Shown: piece after piece, positions 32,691 to 41,266 of the stretch
Position numbering within the stretch: the first letter of the stretch is position 1
How the letters are laid out: each line of letters starts with the position of its first letter
NCBI GenBank assembly: GCA_037044905.1
Contig: JBAOKB010000124.1
Location: forward strand, 1-64,000
DNA from: Hortaea werneckii
Lineage: Eukaryota > Ascomycota > Dothideomycetes > Mycosphaerellales > Teratosphaeriaceae
Reading direction: 5' to 3'
Length of the DNA: 64,000 nucleotides
Translations under genes and position numbers: made by a program
Notes under the pieces: model-generated
Seen by the model: only the letters and a program-made list of their open reading frames with translations
What the model was told of the DNA's origin: nothing
The model's database searches: none

Positions 32691-34703
32691 ATGGTCCACA
32701 AACTCGAGCTTCGAGTCCATGCTGGCGCCCCTTCACGTTATGAAGACGATGAGCACTACCGAAGCCTTGCATCCGCGTACTCAGCATTCAGATCGAGAAG
32801 GTCGTTAGATCTAAGTTGTATAACGTTGCAAAGTCAGGAGCGTCGTCTCGTCCAGAATGTGCAAAAGTCTAGGCCAACAGCTTTGGAAAGCGCAACTCAG
32901 CTTGGGGACAACACCTTGATTGATGCTGGAGCTGACGACTTCAATCTGGGAGAGTTCCGCCTTCGGGACAAGCGAAAGCTCTCTGTATCCGTCAGGCAAG
33001 ACCCATCGACATTTGTCGAAGATACACAACTGGCATATACCGCCATCGAAAGCCAAATCTTTACCTCGTCGTTGGCAGCTCAGGGTATAGCTTACACTGC
33101 GAGGAGGCAGTCTCTAGACGAGCAGAGTGACGAATGGCCAGATGATCTTCCTCGGCAGAGTCCAAGCAAGGCAAGCTTCGAAAGGCGGGAGATCTTTGCA
33201 AGTGGGCACGATGAGCCAGCAGAAAGTGAACACAACAGAGCTCACGGTGAAACACCCATGAACGGCGCTCTACCACAAAGAGTTCCAGATCGACGCTCTT
33301 CACCTGCTTCCTCAACGTCTCATACAGACGCCAAAAGAGAATATCCGAGACAGAACTTTTTAGCCTCGAAGCCTTTTAAGCTTCCCCTGAAACGCTCAGC
33401 TACCGATTTCCCTCAACCTACAACTCCTCCTGCAGCACCTGCAGATCGCCACGCCCAGTCTCAGCACTCGATCAGTACGCCATCTTCGTATCTTAAGACG
33501 CCCGACCTTCGTCGAGTTGGCATCAAGCGGCCTCACAGCGACGTTAGCTCCTCACAGGATGCGATTCAGAAGGTCACTCCCGAAAAGTATATGAGTTCTA
33601 GTCACAGCACTACTCTTAGCTCGCCTGAACTCGGTCGTTCCGCCAAAAAGACGAGAGTGGTCGATTACCGCGAACGAACGCCTCCGCGGCAACCGATTGC
33701 AGGCATAGACCATCCTGTCCTGGCAGGCAATGAACAAGACATTGCAATTCTCGGGCACACGAGTGCTAAGAAGCTCTCAAATCCAGCTGAAAAGGATGGG
33801 GAACCAACGCGACTCTCCGGCGAAGGTAATGACTCATCTTCTGAGCTACCAACCTCGTATGGGCTGAGTAGTATCACATCTCAGAGCTCGCGAGCCAGAT
33901 TAAGACCAAGTCAGAGGTCAACAAGTGATCCTGGACCTGTATCCGAAAGCTTGGATCATAACCCGCAAGCTGCTCCGCCGATAGCAGTTCATAGCCAACC
34001 TGCAAAGTCCCACGACACTGCTCGACTCTCTCCGCAAGCGGTCCGGCAGACTCGAGTTGAGCTGGGGTCACCTACGGCCCCTCCAAGAGTGGCGGATCGA
34101 CCGTCTGGGTCTCAGAATCCATGTCAAATCCAAGACGAACCACAAGTCGAAACTTCGGTAGTTGCCGTCGCAGATGATGCGGCAATGACCTCGCCACTGC
34201 CCAAGGCCTCAACGGGTCCAGCTGCTCTACAGACGCTTCCATTAGCCATCCACCCACCGGAGCCGGAAGCTTCGCTTGCGAAGTTCAGTACACATATTAC
34301 ATACCATCTAAATTTCTTGGCAGAGTCATCATTCGCGAAAGATAGCTACAAACCCGTCTCGACATCGCGGGAGCCAGGTCGACTAGAACGTGGACACTGG
34401 CTACTTCCATCCAGCGGCATCTCTGTTTGGCCCGCGACTTTACAGTTGGAGTTCTGGAATTTTCTGAGCCAATTCATAAGTAGCGGCAATGGAGGCTGGG
34501 GTCTCTGGTGCGAAAGGGAAGTACAACATGGCGATGGTCAGGGCAGTCTTGGGACAGTGAGGGTATATTGTTGGGGTGAGGTCGTGAAGCACGTCTATCT
34601 TTTGTTGTATACGGCTAGCCAGAGCAAAGTGCGGAAAATGGGCTTGCAGTGGGTGGATGGGGAGGGGAATATTGTGGTGCAGATGCGTGGGAAAGGCTTG
34701 TGA
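32691..34703 (+). CDS. Ser-rich hypothetical protein with conserved-looking C-terminal domain (670 aa)
   Basis: Single exon from an ATG at 32691. Residues about 25-60 are helical (YRSLASAYSAFRSRRSLDLS). Residues 180-520 are disordered, rich in Ser, Pro and basic patches, with several SP/TP sites (SPSKASF, TPEKYMSS, KTPDLRRVGIKRP). The last 140 residues look folded: FSTHITYHLNFLAESSFAKD, HWLLPSSGISVWPATLQLEF and VRVYCWGEVVKHVYLLLYTA. The many Ser/Thr-Pro sites and the compact C-terminal domain suggest a nuclear or cell-cycle protein, but I do not recognise the family. It diverges from eIF3d, 310 bp apart. There is no signal peptide or membrane segment. Confidence 0.75.
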   Translation: MVHKLELRVHAGAPSRYEDDEHYRSLASAYSAFRSRRSLDLSCITLQSQERRLVQNVQKSRPTALESATQLGDNTLIDAGADDFNLGEFRLRDKRKLSVSVRQDPSTFVEDTQLAYTAIESQIFTSSLAAQGIAYTARRQSLDEQSDEWPDDLPRQSPSKASFERREIFASGHDEPAESEHNRAHGETPMNGALPQRVPDRRSSPASSTSHTDAKREYPRQNFLASKPFKLPLKRSATDFPQPTTPPAAPADRHAQSQHSISTPSSYLKTPDLRRVGIKRPHSDVSSSQDAIQKVTPEKYMSSSHSTTLSSPELGRSAKKTRVVDYRERTPPRQPIAGIDHPVLAGNEQDIAILGHTSAKKLSNPAEKDGEPTRLSGEGNDSSSELPTSYGLSSITSQSSRARLRPSQRSTSDPGPVSESLDHNPQAAPPIAVHSQPAKSHDTARLSPQAVRQTRVELGSPTAPPRVADRPSGSQNPCQIQDEPQVETSVVAVADDAAMTSPLPKASTGPAALQTLPLAIHPPEPEASLAKFSTHITYHLNFLAESSFAKDSYKPVSTSREPGRLERGHWLLPSSGISVWPATLQLEFWNFLSQFISSGNGGWGLWCEREVQHGDGQGSLGTVRVYCWGEVVKHVYLLLYTASQSKVRKMGLQWVDGEGNIVVQMRGKGL

Positions 34704-35318
34704 TTCCCGTTCTCGGTCTATACGAACGATCAGTCAGCTTTCTTGCGTATATGAGATTTGGTCAATCTATTCTTCTATCAAAACGCTACGGCCATTTCGC
34801 AAGCTGAGGTCAGTCCGGAAGTCAAGTCAGCCGGTCCGTTTCGCAGCCCTCGCTCCAACGCCACATGTAACCATATTCTGTCGCGGATCGTGGCCGAGGT
34901 AACATGTATCACAAGCATTTGTACGAAGCAAAGCAAGATATGGTCTCATTGATCAGCTCCAAGCGCCGTTAGCAGACCATATCCGAGATGTTCTTGGCAG
35001 GTTCTTGCGCGCGAAAGCGTCTGACTCAGCCAATCAACGTTCAGCTAGTGTATGTAGCTTTTATGTGCCGACGTCCAGCTCGCATCCTTGGATGCTTCGC
35101 CATTGGTGTCGGTAAAGTCTGACGTCCGTAAGCTGATCGACTTTCATAATCGATGGAGGAGCTAAATGAGTATATAAGCCCTCAGCGAGCCTCTTTCGGT
35201 TTGCAGATTCTCTGCTAAGCTAAGATCTACTTCACCGGTTGCCTTTGTATTTTCAAGAGTTGGAAGTCACCATAATTTATCCTTGCGATCCCGATCCTTC
35301 CAAAAACTATCATAAAAG
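34704..35318. other. intergenic, 615 bp, hydrolase promoter
   Basis: Between two plus-strand genes. A TATA box at 35171 is the only recognised element. Confidence 0.5.
35171..35178 (+). promoter_or_regulatory. TATA box (TATATAAG) upstream of the hydrolase gene
   Basis: A consensus TATA sequence lies 141-148 bp before the ATG at 35319. This spacing suits a fungal promoter with a short 5' leader. It is one of few clear TATA boxes in the window and suggests regulated, inducible expression (inference). Confidence 0.5.
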
Positions 35319-36430
35319 ATGTTGATCGAACCGGACGAGCTCAAACGAGCTTCTGAGATGGACCCGACAATCCTTGAGGTAACTCGTCATGAATCGATGG
35401 TATCTACGATCCTAGAAGCTCACATCTCCGTCGACAGTTCGCACAAAAGAATCCAAGTCCACCAATCGACTGGAACGATGAGGCGGCTTTCAAGGCCCGT
35501 TTTCAAGCCCTCGAGGCCGACACCCTTGCCCAGCTTGGCCCGCCGGAGTCGACTCTCGTCGAGACCGAGCAAGACATTCCCATGCGTGACGGCTACCCGA
35601 GCAGCATGAAGATCCACAAGCCCGCCACACCTCCGCCGCAAGGCAGTCCACTTATCGTGCTCCTCTTTGGTGGAGGGTTCATCGGTGGAAGCAAGCATCA
35701 ATTGACACCTAATGCTCGCGCCATGGTTCGAGCTTTCGGCGCCGTCGTGGTCAACCTCTCCTATCGTCTGGCGCCCCAGCATAAATTCCCAACAGCGATA
35801 TATGATTGCTGGGACGGGATCAAATGGCTCGCAGCTCACGCGGGAGAACTCGGCGCCGACCCAACGAAAGGCTTCATCGTCGGCGGCGTGTCTGCAGGTG
35901 GCCTGTCAAGTGCAGTGATGTGTACACTCGCGGCGGAGGAGAAGCTCAACCCGCCGCTTACCGGCGCCTGGTTGAGCGTGCCGGCCATCTTCGACGATGA
36001 AGGCAAACACGTCCCGGAGAAGTACAGGAAATACTATCTCTCCCATCAACACAACGCCGAAGCTCCTGTCCTCGATCAAGCTGCCATGGATGCTTTGACC
36101 ATGCACAACGAATGGGATCTGAACTCGCCTCTTCGCATACCAGTCTTGAGCAAAGCTCCTCTGTCACACCTTCCTCCCACATATTTTCAAGCTTGCGGAA
36201 TGGACCCTATTCGCGACCATGCCCTCATTTACGAGGAGATGCTGAAGGAAGCTGGCGTGAAGACGAGGATCGACCACTACCCCGGCTGCCCACACGCCCA
36301 TTTTGCTTTCTTTCCTGGACTGGAGGTGACGAACAAGGCGAACAGTGATATCATTGTCAATATGGGTTGGTTGCTCGGAAAGGAGATCAGTGCAGAGGAA
36401 GGGTTGAAGGCTTATGAGAAGCCCGCTTGA
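35319..36430 (+). CDS. alpha/beta hydrolase (hormone-sensitive-lipase-like)
   Basis: Two exons, 35319-35378 and 35438-36430, joined across a 59-nt GTAACT...CAG intron (DPTILE-FAQKNPSPPIDW). The product is 350 aa. A second in-frame acceptor at 35449 would remove four residues. The fold-3 hydrolase pattern is clear: an oxyanion segment LLFGGGFIGGS (F97), nucleophile elbow GVSAGG (S172), acid MDPIRDHA and final His in PHAHFAFF. The family cleaves short-chain esters or lactones. The first His of the usual HGGG motif is Phe here, and the elbow has Val instead of the usual Asp. Substrate is unknown; no signal peptide, so probably cytosolic. Confidence 0.85.
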
Positions 36431-37914
36431 TAGCTATGCAAGGCAGTAAGGCGAATTTGATGGCCGAGCTTGCGTCGCCATACTCAGGTCAAAGTTTGAT
36501 AGGTTCCAATTCGCTTCCGCCCTCTAATTAGTCCCTTGAAAAGTGCAATAACGTAACTTGCTCTTACGTTAGGTAACTTAGGTATCGCTTAAAACGCCCA
36601 CGTACCGCTCTTCATGCCCACGTGTCGCTCTCTGTACCTACGTATCGCTCTCTTGCCTAGGTATCGCTCTGTCGACCTACACATCGCTCCCTTGCCTACG
36701 TGTCGCTCTTTAGACATATTTATTGCTCTCTATACCTACGTATTGCTTTCGATTCCTTGATGTGCTCCACCTGGATCATTAGTATACCAAAGTCAGAGAC
36801 AAAAGTTCGTCTTCTAGACGCCCGCGAGCGGTGATTGTCACTTTCACTCCGGCCTTCCCGCCAGCTTCCCATTTAGCGGCACAGTCAAGGCATGTTCGAG
36901 ATGTCTCTGAAGATGAATCACTGAGGGTGGCTGTAATGCTTTCCTGCTCTTTGTTGTACAGGCAGACCAGAAGAATGCAAAAGGTAAGCGAGATACAGCC
37001 ATGAGTCAGGCATTGTCCGTTCTGCCGTCGAGCCCGTATTTCTTGTTTCTACCTCTCCCTTATCCCGCTCGTTCCGCAAGATGCTGGTCTGATGCTGACG
37101 AAGACTGCGGGGTGTTGGAAGAGCTGAAGCTTTTGCCAAACTCTTGGCCAGGCTTCAGCTAGACCCGTTGTCACATGCTGATCAGGTTGGTCGCTTGCCG
37201 GTCGAGGAAAATAGCCAAGTAAGCCCCTCATAGATGACCTTGATTGTTAATTGAAAGCTATAGAGCTCAAGGTGCTTGGCTGCGATGGTTTTACCACGTA
37301 TAGAAAATCGAATAGCTTCTACAGTCGAGCATGGCGAAATTTCCTACCGAACGCTTGGAACGGATGACTCGGCACGAGACGCGTGGCTTCACTTGGTCTA
37401 AGCCTTGCATGGTGCTTGGGTGGCTGAAGGCTTTACTTGTCAATCGAGCGTTATGCGCTCATATAGCAGAATCATCCGCCACTTGCAGTGGTGAACGCTT
37501 AATTTCATCTGCTATCACCTGCTTTGGCCTTACCTTGAACCTGCTGTAACCACCATTCACAAGCTTCGAGGGAAGTCTTCGACCAGATTTAGGTTCGGGC
37601 TGGGCAGGTCGGGAATCTATCCCGCATAAGGCTAAACGCGAGACCCTGTGACCGACCCACCTGCGCAGTCGCATTGTCGCTCTTCTAAACAGGAACTGCT
37701 CGCGGACATCGACCTGGAAAGAGCACGAAGAGCACATCGGCGCTGAGTCGCGAATCGACGAGGATATCTAAACACTTATAGCATCTTGCACGAAGTATCA
37801 CAGCACCGTGCGTCCATATATCGCGCAAAGCCATACCAAAGCCTATATGAGCTGACGCACCACCAGCTGAACCCCCTCGAGCACAGCAAACACCTACACA
37901 CCACACACATCACC
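36431..37914. other. intergenic, 1.5 kb, with minisatellite
   Basis: No supported gene. It contains the 20-bp minisatellite listed separately. The last 100 bp is an A/C-rich leader (CACCACACACATCACC) before the ATG at 37915, typical of strongly expressed fungal genes. Confidence 0.6.
36581..36750. repeat. degenerate 19-21 bp minisatellite, about 9 copies
   Basis: Tandem units with core GTATCGCTCT and a variable CCTAC-containing spacer start near 36582, 36602, 36622, 36642, 36661, 36681, 36700, 36721 and 36740. Core variants are GTACCGCTCT, GTGTCGCTCT, ACATCGCTCC and TATTGCTCTC. Most changes are C/T or A/G transitions. It lies downstream of the hydrolase gene and is not coding. Confidence 0.85.
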
Positions 37915-38275
37915 ATGTCGGCTCAAGGCTACTACAACCAAGGCCCTCCGCCTCCACAGCAAGCCTAGTAAGTGCTCGAAGTCTTCTCGCCCTACCGAGA
38001 TCCCCACGGACAAGTCCTAACAACCCTTTTCTAGCTACGGCGCCCCACCTCCCCAACAGTACGGCGGCTACCCACCGCAGCAGATGCAGTACGGACCGCC
38101 ACAGGGCTACCCACAACAGCAATACCAGCAACAGCCGCCGCCGCAGAAGGAGAGCTCAGGTTGCTGCGGAGGATGTTTCAAGGCGTGCTTGGCGACGCTA
38201 TGCTGTTGCTTCGTGTGTGAGGAAGGGTGTGAATGCTGCGCTGATTGCTGTGAATGTGCTGAGGAGTGCTGCTAG
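37915..38275 (+). CDS. small Pro/Gln/Tyr-rich protein with Cys-rich CYSTM-like tail (97 aa)
   Basis: Two exons, 37915-37967 and 38035-38275, joined across a GTAAGT...TAG intron; the joined product is 97 aa. The N-terminal half is a PQQY/GYPPQQ-type low-complexity stretch. The last 37 residues hold 16 cysteines (SSGCCGGCFKACLATLCCCF, then clustered CC and CEC pairs). This layout matches the CYSTM class of stress-tolerance microproteins, in which the Cys-rich part is thought to be a palmitoylated or membrane-inserted module. Role in stress or metal tolerance is known for members of the class and only inferred here. The 5' leader is A/C-rich. Confidence 0.8.
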
Positions 38276-38805
38276 AGGGGGGAAACACATGATCACAAGA
38301 GTACGGATGTGTTTTAGGGATGAGCGGGCCTGATGTGGAGTAGGAGACTCCGAAGGAATCGGTGGAGGTGGTTGGGCGTATGAGGTCGGTCATGATATCC
38401 AAGAGCTGGGAACTTTGAAGGGAGGGTTTACAGAATGGCCTAAGTAATGTCTTTTTTTTTTTTGGGTTTGGTGATTGCTTCATGCTAGGTGCAGTAGCAA
38501 ACTTCCATGCCCGTTTAGTCTTCTAGTGAAAACTGTACGTTGCATTCAACACCCCTTATGCCGTGTAAAGGAAAATCCTCCTCTTTGGTCTTGCTTTCCA
38601 AGCGTGACCATCTTTGCACAGCAAGCGTGTCTCTCTCTCTCTCTTCGGTACCATATAGATTGCGACGGCTCCCTGACCTCGTGTCGAGGAACCTGCTGTT
38701 GCTAACAACAAGCCTGTGGCATGCAGGAGTAGGCACTGAGAGCCACGTTAAGCTTTCCACTGCGCTCCATCCTGTGATACTGCACGATTGTGAGGTGTAC
38801 CCTGC
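38276..38805. other. convergent intergenic region, 530 bp
   Basis: Between the 3' ends of the CYSTM-like gene and TRS23. It holds a T13 run near 38451-38463 and a (CT)7 run at 38631-38644. No coding signal. Confidence 0.5.
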
Positions 38806-39312
38806 TCATGATGGCCGCACAAGGTAGCCTCCCAACGCTCGATCGAACTTGTCCACCCGGATCGGCATCTCCAGGCTATAAAAGGGGTTCTTCATGACCA
38901 TCTCGCCGTAGAATTCGTAACATTTCCTGACTATCGTGTCGGCATTCGGTTGCTCGGGGCTCGTAAAGAGGAGGAACTTCACGCCTGTTGGGGTCTGAAA
39001 GCAGGTCAGGCGGAAGCGGCCAGACTCTAGGGATTCGATGCCTGTGGTCGGGGGCTTGCGGGTTCCTGGTGGGAGGTTGGTCGGCGGCGGAGCGGGAGAG
39101 ATGGTACGCGAGATGGCATGAATACCGTGGAAGGTTCCTGTCCTATGTCAGCATGCGCAAGTCCAGGTTGGAGGCTTCGGAGGGAGGCGGGGAAAAGTAC
39201 CGGCTAGGATGAGATAGTCATTGCTGTCGAGTTTCTGCAGACCCGGAGCGAAAGTGCGGTTGTAGACTAGACCGCCAGCTTTGTTGATGATGAGAAGGGC
39301 GAAGACGACCAT
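38806..39312 (-). CDS. TRS23: TRAPP complex subunit Trs23 (TRAPPC4)
   Basis: Two exons on the minus strand, 39312-39201 and 39137-38806, with a 63-nt GTACTT...CAG intron; the join reads LILAG-TFHGIHAI. The product is 147 aa. The sybindin/longin-like fold is recognisable: MVVFALLIINKAGGLVYNR at the start, then ESGRFRLTCFQTPTGVKFLL, a longer TIVRKCYEFYGEMVMKNPFY helix and MPIRVDKFDRAL at the end. Trs23 forms the core of TRAPP, the Rab-activating (Ypt1 GEF) tether for ER-Golgi traffic. The loop SPAPPPTNLPPGTRKPP is an insertion that fungal members often carry. I checked exon 2 codon by codon and found no stop before 38806. It diverges from the E2 gene at 39746. Confidence 0.9.
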
Positions 39313-39745
39313 TGCGTCGTCTGCATTGCCAGTCGATGCCGACAGCGGTAATGGTGGGATGGCGATGAACGGGTTGGAACGGGGTGTGAAACGCGACGAG
39401 CATGTGACAGCGCGCTTATCGATAAGGAAGCTTGTCCTGATGATGCATTGGTGCATTGGTTGTACCTTGCAGGCAGCCGCCCACTGCATGTGCTCTTGCC
39501 GTCTGTACAAACAAACACGTCCCTTTTGTTTGCCACCGCTACAAGGTTCCATGCACTCTCGTCTCGTCTTTCTTGAGCAGTGCAGACCACATAGTACCGC
39601 CTCAGGTATGACCAACACACCCTTGCCCGTACTTCATTGTACCTGAGCACCTACTTCGCCTCTTCCTCCGCCGCACTTCTTCGGCCCACCCACTTAGGAC
39701 CCGAAGCAATAGCTCAGCGAATGAGACTGGGACGGTATCGCTAGC
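39313..39745. promoter_or_regulatory. divergent promoter region TRS23 / UBE2Z-like
   Basis: 433 bp between two opposite starts. Chance frames on both strands show no features. No named element recognised. Confidence 0.45.
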
Positions 39746-41266
39746 ATGACCACAACAACGAACACCTCCGGAGCTATTGCTCGCATCACGAGAGAGATCG
39801 CCGCCATTGAGAAAGGCAGCGACCTGTCTCTTGCTGTTGCTTGCCGCGATTCCGACGTTCGCAATGTCCGCGCTCTCATCATCGGCCCACCCGAAACACC
39901 ATATGAGTACGGCTTCTTTGAGTTCGATATCAAGTTCAGCAAGGAGTATCCGATCAAGTCTCCCTCAGTGCGCTCCATTACGACGAATGGCGGTCGCACC
40001 CGCTTCAATCCCAACATATACAATGAAGGCAAGGTGTGCTTATCCATTCTGGGCACATGGCGAGGCAATCCGGGCGAAGAGTGGAGCTCTGCTCAAGGGC
40101 TGGAGAGTGTACTGCTGAGCATCCAAAGCCTGATGAGTGCGAATCCCTATGAGAATGAGCCGGGCTATGAGGATCGGGGCAAAGCAGAAGAGATGCCAAA
40201 ACAGTATGTCGCCAAAATCCGCCATGAGACTTTACGAGTCGCTGTGTGTCAGAGGCTGGAAGGTTTGCTTGGGATTGAAAGAGGTCAGCCGGTCGCTAAG
40301 AGACCGCGTTTGGGAGACAAGCTGAGCAGTGTTCTTGGTGCGAAGGGCAAGGACAAAGAGGTCGAAGCTTCGCCTGGTGCACCTATCGCCGCCTCAGCGA
40401 GCGAGTATTTCCACAATTCAAGCGATTCAAGGCCGGACGATCCTTCGAGCGAGGCCGGCACCCCAGCTACAGAGCCCTCGGTTTATGAGTATGATGCAGA
40501 AGCTACATTCGCTGCATATGACTCTTCACAATGGGATCCATTTGCCGACCTAATGAAGCGCCGCTTCTTATGGTATTACGACACGTATGTCCAGACTGCT
40601 ACGGCTGAGCTCGCATTGCACCCTCAAGGCCAGGCGTTCACTCGAATGGAGTTCGAGTATCCACCTAACAGTATGGAAGGCCAATTCGATTACGCCAACA
40701 TCCTCAAGCGGCTAGAGGGCATCAAACAAGCCTTGGAGGAGGAGCAAGAGCGCTGGGTGAAGATCGGCAAGAAACAGGTCGCCGAAGAAACCCAGGTCGC
40801 GGTCCAGCTCGCTTTTCAAGCCAATCAGCTCCGATACCAGTGGAACGAAGGCAAGTACGAAGGCAGTAGGTTGGAGATAAACCTTCCGGAGAAGGGCAAT
40901 CCGTTCAAATGGAGTCTCACCCTCATGGGCCAATCAATGACGAACTTGGACGCGGGCATCTTCAACATGACACTCTTCATCCCACCTACTTTCCCCACCG
41001 TGCAGCCTCGCCTCAAATTCGAGACGCCAATCTTCCATCATCGCGTCTCTTCCACAGGCGTGCTCTGCTATTTCCCGAAGAAGGAAGACGACATCGGTTC
41101 CCACATCGAAGCGATCGTGAGAACCATCCAAGAAGAGGAGCCCAAGTTCGATCCGAGGACTGTCGTTAACCCGGAAGCTTTCAGCCTGTATTGGGGCGGA
41201 GAGGAGAAGCGGAAAGTGTATAACCGCAAGCTTAGGAGGAGCGCACAGGAGAGCTGTGAGTATTGA
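39746..41266 (+). CDS. UBE2Z-like ubiquitin-conjugating enzyme with two UBC-type domains (506 aa)
   Basis: Single exon. The first UBC fold (about residues 8-170) has GPPETPYEYGFFEFDIKF and RFNPNIYNEGKVCLSILGTW with the catalytic Cys98. The SILGTWRGNPGEEWSSAQGL continuation is the UBE2Z/BIRC6 type. A linker rich in Ser/Asp follows (200-260). The C-terminal part (about 370-490) again resembles a UBC core: LFIPPTFPTVQPRLKFETPI, HHRVSSTGVLCYFP with Cys441 where a catalytic Cys would sit, then PEAFSLYW. The family loads ubiquitin (UBE2Z also FAT10 in animals). Whether the second domain is active is unknown. Start at the first ATG; it diverges from TRS23. Confidence 0.88.
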   Translation: MTTTTNTSGAIARITREIAAIEKGSDLSLAVACRDSDVRNVRALIIGPPETPYEYGFFEFDIKFSKEYPIKSPSVRSITTNGGRTRFNPNIYNEGKVCLSILGTWRGNPGEEWSSAQGLESVLLSIQSLMSANPYENEPGYEDRGKAEEMPKQYVAKIRHETLRVAVCQRLEGLLGIERGQPVAKRPRLGDKLSSVLGAKGKDKEVEASPGAPIAASASEYFHNSSDSRPDDPSSEAGTPATEPSVYEYDAEATFAAYDSSQWDPFADLMKRRFLWYYDTYVQTATAELALHPQGQAFTRMEFEYPPNSMEGQFDYANILKRLEGIKQALEEEQERWVKIGKKQVAEETQVAVQLAFQANQLRYQWNEGKYEGSRLEINLPEKGNPFKWSLTLMGQSMTNLDAGIFNMTLFIPPTFPTVQPRLKFETPIFHHRVSSTGVLCYFPKKEDDIGSHIEAIVRTIQEEEPKFDPRTVVNPEAFSLYWGGEEKRKVYNRKLRRSAQESCEY

